This document shows positions 1 through 9,478 of a stretch of DNA of 32,930 nt, piece after piece. Every line of letters begins with the position of its first letter. Within the stretch, counting starts at the first letter, position 1. The notes under the pieces are model-generated. The model was not told the origin of the DNA and did not search any database. It worked only from the letters and a program-made list of their open reading frames with translations. The position numbers were made by a program, and so were the translations under genes. The DNA is from Micavibrio sp. UBA7689 (GTDB lineage Bacteria > Pseudomonadota > Alphaproteobacteria > Micavibrionales > Micavibrionaceae): positions 421-33,350 of the forward strand of contig DLGR01000010.1 in assembly GCA_002482805.1 (NCBI GenBank), read 5' to 3'.

Positions 1-340
1 CAACGATCCGTTCTATGTCGTGAAAATCGACGCGTCCGCCAACCGCGTGCTGGTCGGCCCGAAGGAAGCCTTGGCACGCGATGTGGTATTCGTGAAAGAA
101 CTCAACTGGCTCGACGGCGCGATGCGCGAAATGCCGATTGAAGTAAAGCTCCGCTCCATGACACGCGCGGTGGCGGCTACACTCGTTCCGCTGAGTGACG
201 GTACGGCTGAAATCAAGCTGGCGGAACCCCAGTTCGGCATATCTCCGGGTCAAGCGGCTGTGTGCTACGATGGCGCCCGCGTGCTCGGCGGCGGATGGAT
301 TTCAGGCAGTGCAAATTCGGCCCTCCCGCTCGCCGCATAA
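1..340 (+). CDS. mnmA: tRNA-specific 2-thiouridylase MnmA, C-terminal fragment
   Basis: The 3' end of a gene that begins before the window; the reading frame is open from base 2 to a TAA at 338-340. The roughly 112 visible residues match the C-terminal beta-barrel domain of MnmA (a 'PFYVVKIDA..NRVLVGP..AL' start, then 'W' and 'G.PGQAAVCYDG.RVLGGGWI' near the end). MnmA transfers sulfur to C2 of the wobble uridine of Lys, Glu and Gln tRNAs in the cytoplasm. The PP-loop ATP-binding site and catalytic cysteines lie upstream and cannot be checked here. The C-terminus 'GGWI' followed by a short tail is normal for the family. Assignment is from motif recognition and is fairly secure although only the last third is present. 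Confidence 0.85.
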   Translation, partial: NDPFYVVKIDASANRVLVGPKEALARDVVFVKELNWLDGAMREMPIEVKLRSMTRAVAATLVPLSDGTAEIKLAEPQFGISPGQAAVCYDGARVLGGGWISGSANSALPLAA

Positions 341-345
341 AATCT

Positions 346-375
346 TTGACATCGCCTGCCAAATCACGTTATTCA
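346..375 (+). promoter_or_regulatory. possible sigma70-type promoter upstream of the helical-repeat gene
   Basis: A perfect TTGACA at 346-351 lies just after the mnmA stop. An 18-bp gap leads to TATTCA (370-375), or 17 bp to TTATTC, so the -10 element is poor. A start near 381 would leave a leader of about 33 nt before the GTG start at 414. The -35 is convincing and the -10 is not. Confidence 0.35.
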
Positions 376-413
376 CACGCTCCCGAAAAACAAAAACAAC
401 AAGGGTGTGTACG

Positions 414-1079
414 GTGAAAAAATATTTCGACAAGTCGGCGATGGACGCGCCGATCAAACCGTCCATGGGCGTGCAGGCCTACACCGAAATGGCACGCGCG
501 CTCGATGATGCCGGCAAGTTCGAAGACAGCCGCAAGCTTGTCGCCGCGGGCCTCCAACAGTATCCCTCCAGCGCCCACCTCATGCATGCCCGCGCGCACA
601 ATCTGCGCGCATCGGGCGCACCGGCGGAACAAGTGCTCGAAGCCTTCCACACGGCGTATGAAAGAAGCATCACCTCCAGATATCACATGCACGACGATCT
701 GAACGCTTTGCCTATCGCCTATGCGGACTTCCTGCGTCAATCGCGTGTGCTGGGTCCACGCACCATGATGGCCGCCGAACGTGTGCTGCTCAACTTCACC
801 CGCACGCGTTCCGAAATGCAGCCCGATGTTCTGGCCGCGCTCGGCGATCTCTATGTCAACCTGAAACAAAAAAGCATGGGTGTCGCCTGTTACGCGCAGG
901 CCGCGAGCCTGCCCGATTGTCCCAAGAGCGCTTCTGACAGATACCGCCAGCTTTTGAAAGACGGGCTGCAGTATTCCGCCGCCGCTTGGGGAACCATCGA
1001 GGGGCGTATCGAGCGCTCCGGCGATGCCGGCCACCAGCCGCCCTTGCCGCCGCCTTCCGCGCGCCCTTCCCAGCCCTGA
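414..1079 (+). CDS. hypothetical helical-repeat (TPR-like) protein
   Basis: I do not recognise a named family. The frame is open from 195, but a GTG at 414 preceded by AAGGG (401-405) with 8-nt spacing is the best start; it gives 221 residues and avoids overlapping mnmA. The middle of the protein looks like paired helices of the TPR type ('AYTEMARALDDAGKFEDSRK', 'HARAHNLRASG', 'LAALGDLYVNLKQKSMGVACYAQAASL'), so a tetratricopeptide-like scaffold is the reasonable reading. The C-terminus is proline-rich and probably disordered. There is no signal peptide or membrane segment, so it should be cytoplasmic. It follows mnmA and precedes a tRNA gene; neither neighbour indicates a function. Coding potential is good and function is unknown. 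Confidence 0.65.
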   Translation: MKKYFDKSAMDAPIKPSMGVQAYTEMARALDDAGKFEDSRKLVAAGLQQYPSSAHLMHARAHNLRASGAPAEQVLEAFHTAYERSITSRYHMHDDLNALPIAYADFLRQSRVLGPRTMMAAERVLLNFTRTRSEMQPDVLAALGDLYVNLKQKSMGVACYAQAASLPDCPKSASDRYRQLLKDGLQYSAAAWGTIEGRIERSGDAGHQPPLPPPSARPSQP

Positions 1080-1097
1080 TAACGCCCCCGAGCCAGC

Positions 1098-1126
1098 TTG
1101 ACAGGGGCGGGAAAAATCAGCATAAA
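1098..1126 (+). promoter_or_regulatory. promoter of tRNA-Met
   Basis: A perfect TTGACA (1098-1103) is followed after exactly 17 bp by CATAAA (1121-1126). A start near 1133 would fall just before the mature tRNA at 1139, giving the very short leader common for single tRNA genes. This is inferred from consensus match and position. Confidence 0.6.
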
Positions 1127-1138
1127 CACCCCTTCCAA

Positions 1139-1214
1139 GGCGGTTTAGCTCAGTCGGTAGAGCAGAGGAATCATAATCCTTGTGTCGGGGGTTCAAATCC
1201 CTCAACCGCCACCA
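1139..1214 (+). tRNA. tRNA-Met (anticodon CAT), CCA encoded
   Basis: The cloverleaf folds cleanly. The acceptor GGCGGTT (1139-1145) pairs with AACCGCC (1204-1210); the D arm is GCTC/GAGC; the anticodon stem is GAGGA/TCCTT around the loop ATCATAA with anticodon CAT; the T arm is GGGGG/CCCTC around TTCAAAT. Discriminator A1211 and an encoded CCA (1212-1214) follow. The first acceptor pair G1-C72 argues against initiator tRNA, which has an unpaired first position in bacteria. A CAT anticodon could also belong to the lysidine-modified tRNA-Ile2, which cannot be excluded by eye; elongator Met is my preference. It has its own promoter just upstream. Confidence 0.93.
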
Positions 1215-1269
1215 CTTCCCCTCTCCATAATCCCTTGTGAATCAAACCCCTGTCTGGCATGCTCGGCTC

Positions 1270-2280
1270 ATGTTAGGCACCGATACAAACAAGATAAATC
1301 TCTACTCCCAGATCTTCGCTGGCGTCGCGCTCGTCGCCGTTATGGTGCTCGGGTTGCTGCCCTCCCTGCTTGGCGGATTGCTGGTCTACCAGCTCGTGAT
1401 TTTCGGCGCCAAGAAGCTGGGTGAAATCGGCATCATGCCCTTCGTCGGCAAGATCATCCTGATCGTGTTCATCGCGACCGTCATCATCTCACTGCTCACC
1501 TTCGGCGGCTATATGTTCGCCTCATACATTTCGAACGGACAAGACTCGCTTGTCGTGTTGCTCCAGCGCATGGCCGAAGTCGTGCAGGAAGCCTCCACCT
1601 ATCTGCCCCCCACGATGCACCCCTATCTTCCCGAGAACATAGACGAGTGGCAGCAGACAGCTTCGAACTGGCTTTTGGACAACGCCGCGTATTTCAGCGT
1701 GGTCGGAAAAGATTCCGTGCTCTTCCTGATCCACCTTCTGATCGGAATGATTATCGGCGGCATGGTCGCCATGAACCCCGCAAACCCGTCCAAACGCGCG
1801 CCGCTGGCGCACGCTTTGTCCGACCGCGTGGAATTTCTCGGGCTCGCTTTCCGCCGCGTGGTGTTCTCTCAAATCCGTATCTCCGCGCTGAACACAGTTT
1901 TGACGGGCATTTTCCTGAGCATCGTCATGCCGCTTCTGGGATATGATTTGCCGCTCGTCAAAACCATGATCGCTGTTACGTTCATACTCGGCCTGATGCC
2001 CATCATCGGCAACATCATGTCGAACACAGTCATCTTCCTGATCTCGCTCTCGGTCGCGCCCATAGCGGCTGTAATCGCGCTGGTCTATCTTGTCGTGATC
2101 CATAAACTGGAATATTTTATCAACGCCCGTATCATCGGCTCGCAGATCCGCGCACGCGCATGGGAAATTCTGCTGGCCCTTCTGGTAATGGATGCGGCGT
2201 TCGGCGTTGCGGGGCTTGTCGCCGCTCCGATCTATTACGCCTATTTGAAAGACGAACTGGCGGCCAAGAAGCTTATCTGA
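1270..2280 (+). CDS. AI-2E family (PerM/DUF20) transporter
   Basis: A polytopic inner-membrane protein of about 336 residues. I chose the ATG at 1270; a GTG at 1237 in the same frame would add 11 residues, and neither has a clear ribosome binding site. Hydrophobic stretches lie near residues 15-45 (two helices) and 55-80, then after a soluble middle part a cluster of helices runs from about 150 to the C-terminus. The 'LGLMPIIGNIMSNTVIFLI' and 'RIIGSQIRARAWEILLALLV' segments are the family hallmarks. Members of this family have been linked to autoinducer-2 export, Na+/H+ antiport and PerM-type permease roles, so the substrate cannot be stated. It lies 20 nt ahead of the DUF2147 gene and may share its transcript. 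Confidence 0.85.
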   Translation: MLGTDTNKINLYSQIFAGVALVAVMVLGLLPSLLGGLLVYQLVIFGAKKLGEIGIMPFVGKIILIVFIATVIISLLTFGGYMFASYISNGQDSLVVLLQRMAEVVQEASTYLPPTMHPYLPENIDEWQQTASNWLLDNAAYFSVVGKDSVLFLIHLLIGMIIGGMVAMNPANPSKRAPLAHALSDRVEFLGLAFRRVVFSQIRISALNTVLTGIFLSIVMPLLGYDLPLVKTMIAVTFILGLMPIIGNIMSNTVIFLISLSVAPIAAVIALVYLVVIHKLEYFINARIIGSQIRARAWEILLALLVMDAAFGVAGLVAAPIYYAYLKDELAAKKLI

Positions 2281-2300
2281 ACCAACAAAAGGAGACTGCC

Positions 2301-2756
2301 ATGCGTATTCTTCCCCTTCTCGCGTGTGTGTTTGCTGTTAGCATTTCTTCCCAAGCGATCGCCCAAACCAAAGCGCCGACTGGCCTTTGGCTTACCGAAA
2401 ACAAGCGTTCCGCCATCGAGCTTTATCAATGCAAAAAAGGCGAGCCCTTGCTGTGCGGCAAGATCGCATGGATTATTGACGGCGGCATGCAGTTCGATAC
2501 CAAAAACCCCGACGCATCCCAGCACAACAAGAAACTGTGCGGCATGACGATCCTGAAAGGCCTTCGTATGGAAGGCCCCGGTAAATGGACGGACGGAAAA
2601 GTCTACAAAGCCGATGAAGGCGATCTCTATGATGCCGATCTGGAAGTTCTGTCCGATACCCAAGTCAAACTACGCGGTTATATGGGCATGACCATTCTGG
2701 GCAAATCCCAGACCTGGACGCGCGTGTCCCCCAAAGATTACCCGCGCTGCAAATAA
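2301..2756 (+). CDS. DUF2147 family secreted protein
   Basis: A 151-residue protein with a Sec signal peptide (charged MR start, hydrophobic core, likely cleavage after Ala-Ile-Ala near residue 21), so periplasmic. The mature part carries the DUF2147 pattern: 'GLWLTENKRSAIELYQC' at the front, a 'LCGKIAWI' segment, 'KLCGMTILKGLRMEGPGKWTDGKVYKADEGDLYDADL' in the middle and 'LRGYMGMTILGKSQTWTRV' at the end. Four cysteines in the mature chain could form disulfides. The ATG at 2301 has a strong AAAGGAG at 2288-2294. The domain is widespread in proteobacteria and its function is unknown. It is placed tightly between a permease gene and ribF. Confidence 0.85.
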   Translation: MRILPLLACVFAVSISSQAIAQTKAPTGLWLTENKRSAIELYQCKKGEPLLCGKIAWIIDGGMQFDTKNPDASQHNKKLCGMTILKGLRMEGPGKWTDGKVYKADEGDLYDADLEVLSDTQVKLRGYMGMTILGKSQTWTRVSPKDYPRCK

Positions 2757-2765
2757 ACGGTACCG

Positions 2766-3686
2766 ATGCATCTGATAACCTCTCTCGCAGCACTGCCCGA
2801 CCCATTGCGGGGAAGCGTTGTCGCCATCGGCAATTTCGACGGCGTGCATCTGGGCCACCGTGCCCTGCTCGCGGCGGGGCGCAAACTGGCGAAAGAAAAA
2901 GGCGTGTCGTTCGGCGTTCTGACGTTCGAGCCGCATCCACGCAAACTCTTCCGTCCCGACGATCCGCCGTTCCGCATCACGCCGCCGCTTTTGAAATACC
3001 GCCAACTGGAATCCTGCGGCGTTGATTTCACCGTCAGTCTTGAATTCAATTGGGATTTCGCCAGTCAAAGTGCGGATGCGTTCGTGAAGAATGTTCTGCA
3101 ACTGGGCCTCGCCCCTTCGCATATCATCATCGGCCATGATTTCCGTTTCGGGCAGTTGAGAAAGGGTGATGCGGATACCATTCGTTCCGCAGGTTTGGAC
3201 GTCACGCAATTCGCGGTCGTCAACAACGATGCGGGTGAGAAATTTTCTTCCACCACGATCCGCCAAAATTTGCGCGGCGGAAACCTTGACGCGGCAAACG
3301 ACATGCTGGGATGGGATTGGGAACTTGAAGGCGTGATTGTACGCGGCGATCGACGCGGCCATGAACTGGGATATCCGACCGCGAACCTCCCGCTCGGCGA
3401 TGTTCTGCATCCGGCCTATGGTGTATATGCAACGCTCGTGCAGATCGAAGGCGAAAATATCTGGCGGTCCGCCGCCACCAATATCGGCATCCGTCCGATG
3501 TTCGAAGTGAAGCTCGGACAGGTCGAAGCGCATATCCTCGATTTCGAAGACCGTGATATTTACGGCAAAAACCTGCGAGTCCGCCCCATGAAACGCCTGC
3601 GCGGCGAAGCCAAATTCGACAGTCTCGACGCCCTTATCGTTCAAATAGAGGCAGACTGCCGCCAAGTGCGCCAAGTCCTTATCTAA
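2766..3686 (+). CDS. ribF: bifunctional riboflavin kinase / FAD synthetase RibF
   Basis: Makes FMN from riboflavin and ATP, then FAD from FMN and ATP, in the cytoplasm. The protein has 306 residues, the usual length. The N-terminal nucleotidyltransferase domain shows 'GNFDGVHLGH' (22-31), 'FGVLTFEPHP', 'GHDFRFG' and 'FSSTTIRQ'. The C-terminal flavokinase domain shows 'GHELGYPTANL', the 'GVYA' strand, 'NIGIRPMF' and 'HILDF..DIYGK.LRV...KRLRGE.KFDSLDAL..QI..D'. All expected elements of both domains are present, so both activities are likely. In many proteobacteria ribF sits next to ileS and lspA; here those genes follow after about 1.7 kb containing two small ORFs and an AEC transporter. Confidence 0.96.
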   Translation: MHLITSLAALPDPLRGSVVAIGNFDGVHLGHRALLAAGRKLAKEKGVSFGVLTFEPHPRKLFRPDDPPFRITPPLLKYRQLESCGVDFTVSLEFNWDFASQSADAFVKNVLQLGLAPSHIIIGHDFRFGQLRKGDADTIRSAGLDVTQFAVVNNDAGEKFSSTTIRQNLRGGNLDAANDMLGWDWELEGVIVRGDRRGHELGYPTANLPLGDVLHPAYGVYATLVQIEGENIWRSAATNIGIRPMFEVKLGQVEAHILDFEDRDIYGKNLRVRPMKRLRGEAKFDSLDALIVQIEADCRQVRQVLI

Positions 3687-3735
3687 TAATTTCAAATACT
3701 TGTAATAAAATTTCGCACAGGGTGTGGATAAGTGC

Positions 3736-3764
3736 TTGACGCGTCACAGCAAAAATGGGTATAT
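3736..3764 (+). promoter_or_regulatory. strong-looking promoter for the Q-rich small ORF
   Basis: TTGACG (3736-3741) is separated by 17 bp from GTATAT (3759-3764), or by 18 bp from TATATG. The start would be near 3771, giving a leader of about 40 nt that contains a short hairpin (CGGC ... GCCG, about 3778-3793) and a GAGGAA ribosome binding site at 3801-3806. It is the best promoter match between ribF and ileS. Confidence 0.6.
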
Positions 3765-3810
3765 GCGCCTCCACAAACGGCGGAAAACAGCCGGAATTTA
3801 GAGGAATGTG

Positions 3811-3984
3811 ATGTTTAACGAAAATCTGTCAGCAGGCAACGATTTTAAAGGCGCAGCTGACCAAAACTCCGGTTCCACCAAATCGGCAAAGCAGCAACAG
3901 CAGCAACAGCAACAAGACCACGGTTGTCCGGTCAAGCTCGCCCAACAACAAATGCAACAACAGCAGCAACAACAGCAATTGTAA
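3811..3984 (+). CDS. small glutamine-rich protein, unknown function
   Basis: I do not recognise this 57-residue ORF. It starts at ATG 3811, four bases after GAGGAA (3801-3806), and sits under a good promoter. Residues 1-27 are polar and mixed (start MFNENLSAGN). Then come eight consecutive Gln (28-35), a short linker containing His, Cys and Pro (DHGCPVKLA, 36-44), three Gln, a Met (48), eight more Gln (49-56) and a final Leu. CAA and CAG codons are mixed irregularly, which argues for selection on the amino acids rather than recent slippage of a pure DNA repeat. No signal peptide or membrane helix is visible. The run is expected to be disordered or coiled-coil/aggregation-prone. It may be co-transcribed with the ORF that begins 6 nt later. 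Confidence 0.6.
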   Translation: MFNENLSAGNDFKGAADQNSGSTKSAKQQQQQQQQDHGCPVKLAQQQMQQQQQQQQL

Positions 3985-3990
3985 TACATT

Positions 3991-4239
3991 ATGTTGCCAG
4001 CAGCCCTCGCCTTTCGTGAACCTTTCGATGTCGCCAGAGAAACGCCTGCGAAAACCACGGATCTGCGTCTCGTAGAAACCACACCCGTCCATCCGAACGC
4101 AGAGAAGCTTGCAGAGCAATATGCCATTCAAAATGCCATAATGGATTCCAACATCGCCAACGGGACTAAACCCGCGCAGTACAATCCGCCCGCACATTTC
4201 AGCGCGCGTTTTATGTACGTTACGCCCAAATTCGCCTGA
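3991..4239 (+). CDS. small hypothetical protein
   Basis: An 82-residue ORF beginning 6 nt after the Q-rich gene, without a ribosome binding site of its own, so translation would depend on coupling. Codon choice resembles that of the neighbouring genes (many GCC, ACC, CGT and CCG codons) and the composition is protein-like, which supports a real gene. The sequence has no membrane segment and no motif I know. It contains several Pro-rich and Asn/Ala-rich stretches ('TTPVHPNAEKLAEQYAIQNA', 'NPPAHFSARF'). The chain starts MLPAALAF, which is too short to be a standard signal peptide. Function unknown. Confidence 0.5.
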   Translation: MLPAALAFREPFDVARETPAKTTDLRLVETTPVHPNAEKLAEQYAIQNAIMDSNIANGTKPAQYNPPAHFSARFMYVTPKFA

Positions 4240-4267
4240 TTTTTTCAAATAGCCCTGCACAAGCGTT

Positions 4268-4288
4268 TTAAAACCCTATAGGTTTTAA
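4268..4288. repeat. 8-bp inverted repeat at the AEC gene start
   Basis: TTAAAACC (4268-4275) and GGTTTTAA (4281-4288) are perfect inverted copies around a 5-bp centre CTATA. The right arm ends 3 bp before the ATG at 4292 and abuts AAGG, the only candidate ribosome binding site. It could be a protein operator or an RNA hairpin that hides the start. The repeat is seen directly; the role is inferred. Confidence 0.5.
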
Positions 4289-4291
4289 GGC

Positions 4292-5242
4292 ATGGACATA
4301 TTTCTTCTGCTCGCCGCCAATATATTCCCGTTATATATCCTGATCGGGCTCGGCTACATCGCCGGACGCAAGATGGATGTGCATCTGCATTCCATGGCGA
4401 CGATCGCGATTTATTTCCTGGCACCTATGGTGAGTTTCGGTGCGATGTTGCAGTTGCAGTTCGATCCGACCGTTCTTCTTCTGCCCGTCATCATGTTCGG
4501 GGTATCAGCAGTGATAGGTTTTTGCGTTTACAAAACCGCACCGAAATTCTGGAAAGATACCACCAGCAATCTTATTTCCATGGCCAGCACGACAGGCAAC
4601 ACAGGGTATTTCGGGTTGCCGATCATCCTTGCGCTGTTCGATGTGAAATATGTCGCCGTCTACATGATTATGAACCTCGGCCTTACCATCGCGGAACTTA
4701 CGCTCGGCTATTATTTCGGCGCGCGCGGTCATGCGGACATAAAAGGATCTATCATCAAGGTTTTGAAACTCCCCACGATACATGGCGTATGGTTGGGTCT
4801 TTTACTCAACTATATAAATGTCGAACCCGGTGCGCTATTCCTGCGATACTGGAATTACGCGGTCGGCGGGTGGATTATCATCGGCATGATGCTGATCGGC
4901 GTGGCTTTGGGGCGGCAACCGAAACTGGAGCTGGATTTCCGTCTTATGCGATGGTTGTTCGCATCACGGTTTTTGTTGTGGCCTTTGGCAGGTGCGCTTG
5001 TGGTCGGTGCAGATATGCTTGTCTTCCATCTGTTTGATGCGACCATTTATAAGATGATCTCCATCTTCGTGGCCGTGCCTTTGGCGGGCAATCTGGTTGC
5101 GTTTGCCACCAATCTGAATTTACATCCCGAACGCGCCGCAGGGGCGGTGCTGGTCAGCACAATTCTGGCCTTGTTCACCATACCGCTCTCGATGGCCGCG
5201 TTCACATCATATGAAAATTTCCTGTTGGCTTTTGTACGCTGA
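4292..5242 (+). CDS. AEC family (auxin efflux carrier-like) transporter
   Basis: A 316-residue inner-membrane protein of almost continuous hydrophobic helices, about ten in two halves. Hallmarks are 'NIFPLYILIGLGYIAGR' at the start, 'LAPMVSFGAML', the central 'STTGNTGYFGLPIILALF' crossover motif with its Gly-Asn-Thr-Gly and Pro, and 'VAVPLAGNLVAFATNLNLHPERAAGAVLVSTILALFTIPL' near the end. Bacterial members export or import small organic anions such as malate; the substrate here cannot be predicted. An inverted repeat covers the start region and a strong terminator follows the gene, so it probably ends the transcript that begins upstream. Confidence 0.9.
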   Translation: MDIFLLLAANIFPLYILIGLGYIAGRKMDVHLHSMATIAIYFLAPMVSFGAMLQLQFDPTVLLLPVIMFGVSAVIGFCVYKTAPKFWKDTTSNLISMASTTGNTGYFGLPIILALFDVKYVAVYMIMNLGLTIAELTLGYYFGARGHADIKGSIIKVLKLPTIHGVWLGLLLNYINVEPGALFLRYWNYAVGGWIIIGMMLIGVALGRQPKLELDFRLMRWLFASRFLLWPLAGALVVGADMLVFHLFDATIYKMISIFVAVPLAGNLVAFATNLNLHPERAAGAVLVSTILALFTIPLSMAAFTSYENFLLAFVR

Positions 5243-5297
5243 AACGCTAGATTATTTCCATGAGCTTCAATTTGCGCGCCATTATTCGAATTATTTC

Positions 5298-5328
5298 CCC
5301 TGTTCTTGTCTAAAAGAGCAGGGTTTTT
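5298..5328 (+). terminator. rho-independent terminator after the AEC gene
   Basis: CCCTGTTCT (5298-5306) pairs with AGAGCAGGG (5315-5323) over nine positions, one a G-T wobble, with an 8-nt loop, followed directly by TTTTT (5324-5328). It separates the AEC transporter from ileS. Confidence 0.85.
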
Positions 5329-5400
5329 CGCGCATTTCGCTTTTTCCATTCACCATTATTTTGTAGGGTATCCTTCGCTTCAGCCAAGGTTATGTGATCC

Positions 5401-8307
<2,907 letters not shown>

Positions 8308-8309
8308 TC

Positions 8310-8879
8310 ATGTCCTACTGGAAGCTCAGCTCCTCCAAACCCATCGTCGGATTTTCGCTGGCTCTGGACATCATCATTCTGGATCAGCTTTCGAAATGGC
8401 TGATTTTGGAATATGTCATGCGCAAGGAAATCCAGCCCAACGCACAGCCTTTGGGTTTGTGGGAATGGATTACCGATGCGCCTTCGCGTTTTCCTTTTGC
8501 GAGCATCGAAGTGTGGCCGTTTTTCAATTTGACCATGGTGTGGAACGAAGGCATTTCGTTCGGCATGTTTCATGGCGGCGCAATCTGGATTCTGTGCGGT
8601 CTGGCGCTCGCGATTACGATCCTCTTTTCCGTGTGGCTTACCCGCGCCACGGGATGGCTGCAGGCCATATCGCTTTCTATGGTTATCGGCGGTGCGATCG
8701 GTAATGTTATAGACCGTCTGCGTTTCGGCGCGGTGGCGGATTTCTTTGATTTTCATGCCTTTGGATGGCATTACCCCGCCTTTAATGTCGCCGATTGCGC
8801 GATTGTGGTCGGTATTGCCCTTCTGGTGATTGATGGGGTATTCTTGGAACCGAAACGGAATAAGGCTGTCACTGCATGA
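8310..8879 (+). CDS. lspA: lipoprotein signal peptidase LspA (signal peptidase II)
   Basis: Cleaves the signal peptide of diacylglyceryl-prolipoproteins in the inner membrane. The 189-residue protein has four predicted helices and the family motifs: 'DQLSKW' (25-30), 'NEGISFG' (79-85), 'GGAIGNVIDRLRFGAVADFFDF' and 'PAFNVADCAI'. The paired catalytic aspartates are D144 and D162. It is somewhat longer than E. coli LspA (164 residues), with extra residues between helix 1 and helix 2 around positions 45-68. Its stop codon overlaps the start of the next gene (ATGA), which itself encodes a lipoprotein. Confidence 0.95.
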   Translation: MSYWKLSSSKPIVGFSLALDIIILDQLSKWLILEYVMRKEIQPNAQPLGLWEWITDAPSRFPFASIEVWPFFNLTMVWNEGISFGMFHGGAIWILCGLALAITILFSVWLTRATGWLQAISLSMVIGGAIGNVIDRLRFGAVADFFDFHAFGWHYPAFNVADCAIVVGIALLVIDGVFLEPKRNKAVTA

Positions 8880-9409
8880 ACAAGTTTGTTGTTTCCTTAC
8901 TGGTCGGCGCCGCGTTCACTTTGGGCGCATGCGAAAGCACCAGAGAGCAATTCGATTTTTCAAAAAAAGCACCCGATGAATTCGCGGTCGTCAAACGTGC
9001 ACCTTTGGAAATGCCCCCCAACTTTGAAATTACGGCGCCCAAACCCGGCGCACCGCGCCCGCAGGAACAATCCGCCAATGATATGGCCAAGAGTGCCATC
9101 CTCGGGCCTGATTCCGTCAAGGCTTCCGCGAAAGCGAACGGTGTGAGCGAAGGCGAAGCCGTTCTGCTCAACAAAACCGGCGCGGCAAATGTAAGCCCCG
9201 CAATCCGTGCAAAAGTGGATGCGGAAACTGCCGAGATCATCAAAGACGAAACACCGGGTATAGATTCACTGAAAAAGATGGTCGGACAAAATCCGCCGGA
9301 GCCAGCTCCCGAAGCCGTCGATCCCGTCAAAGAGCTCGAGCGCATCAAGCAAAACAAGGCGCAAGGCAAACCTATCGGCACGGGCAAGACCCCCAAGATA
9401 GAAGACTAG
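8876..9409 (+). CDS. DUF3035-type lipoprotein
   Basis: A 177-residue lipoprotein. Residues 1-19 are a signal peptide with lipobox Leu-Gly-Ala-Cys and lipidation at Cys19. The mature part is hydrophilic and low-complexity: a Pro-rich stretch around 60-75 ('APKPGAPRPQEQ'), an Ala/Lys-rich middle and a C-terminal 'PPEPAPEAVDPVKELERIKQNKAQGKPI'. The 'APDEFAVV.RAPLEMPP.F' segment right after lipidation is what I associate with DUF3035 proteins of alphaproteobacteria, found next to lspA and M16 peptidases. Function is unknown. It overlaps lspA by 4 nt, so the maturation enzyme and a substrate may be translationally coupled. Confidence 0.85.
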   Translation: MNKFVVSLLVGAAFTLGACESTREQFDFSKKAPDEFAVVKRAPLEMPPNFEITAPKPGAPRPQEQSANDMAKSAILGPDSVKASAKANGVSEGEAVLLNKTGAANVSPAIRAKVDAETAEIIKDETPGIDSLKKMVGQNPPEPAPEAVDPVKELERIKQNKAQGKPIGTGKTPKIED

Positions 9410-9453
9410 ACCAAGTAGCTGGTGCACAGTCTTTAGATCGCCATTGGCCTGCC

Positions 9454-9465
9454 ACAATATATTGT
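9454..9465. repeat. 12-bp palindrome upstream of the M16 peptidase genes
   Basis: ACAATATATTGT is a perfect palindrome centred about 19 bp before the ATG at 9479. It contains a TATATT that could be a -10 element, although no good -35 sits at the right distance. It may be an operator or chance. Confidence 0.3.
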
Positions 9466-9478
9466 CTAATCTAGCGGT

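Noticed and set aside
369..1205. Minus-strand open frame across the helical-repeat gene and the tRNA
   Set aside because: It runs through the tRNA gene, lacks a ribosome binding site and its sequence has shadow-like composition.
1139..1214. tRNA-Ile2 (lysidine) reading of the CAT tRNA
   Set aside because: Cannot be excluded by eye, but without tRNA-Ile2 identity features that I can confirm, elongator Met is the simpler call.
3886..3981. CAA/CAG tract as a CRISPR-like or microsatellite array
   Set aside because: No spacer-repeat pattern; the units are three bases, irregularly mixed, and lie inside one ORF with start signals.
3798..4127. A minus-strand open frame with long poly-Cys and poly-Leu relatives opposite the Q-rich gene
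   Set aside because: The Cys/Leu/Leu runs are only the reverse reading of the CAA/CAG tract; no start signals.
5243..5400. T-box or other riboswitch in the ileS leader
   Set aside because: Apart from the terminator of the preceding gene I see no T-box sequence or specifier stem; T-boxes are also rare in proteobacteria.
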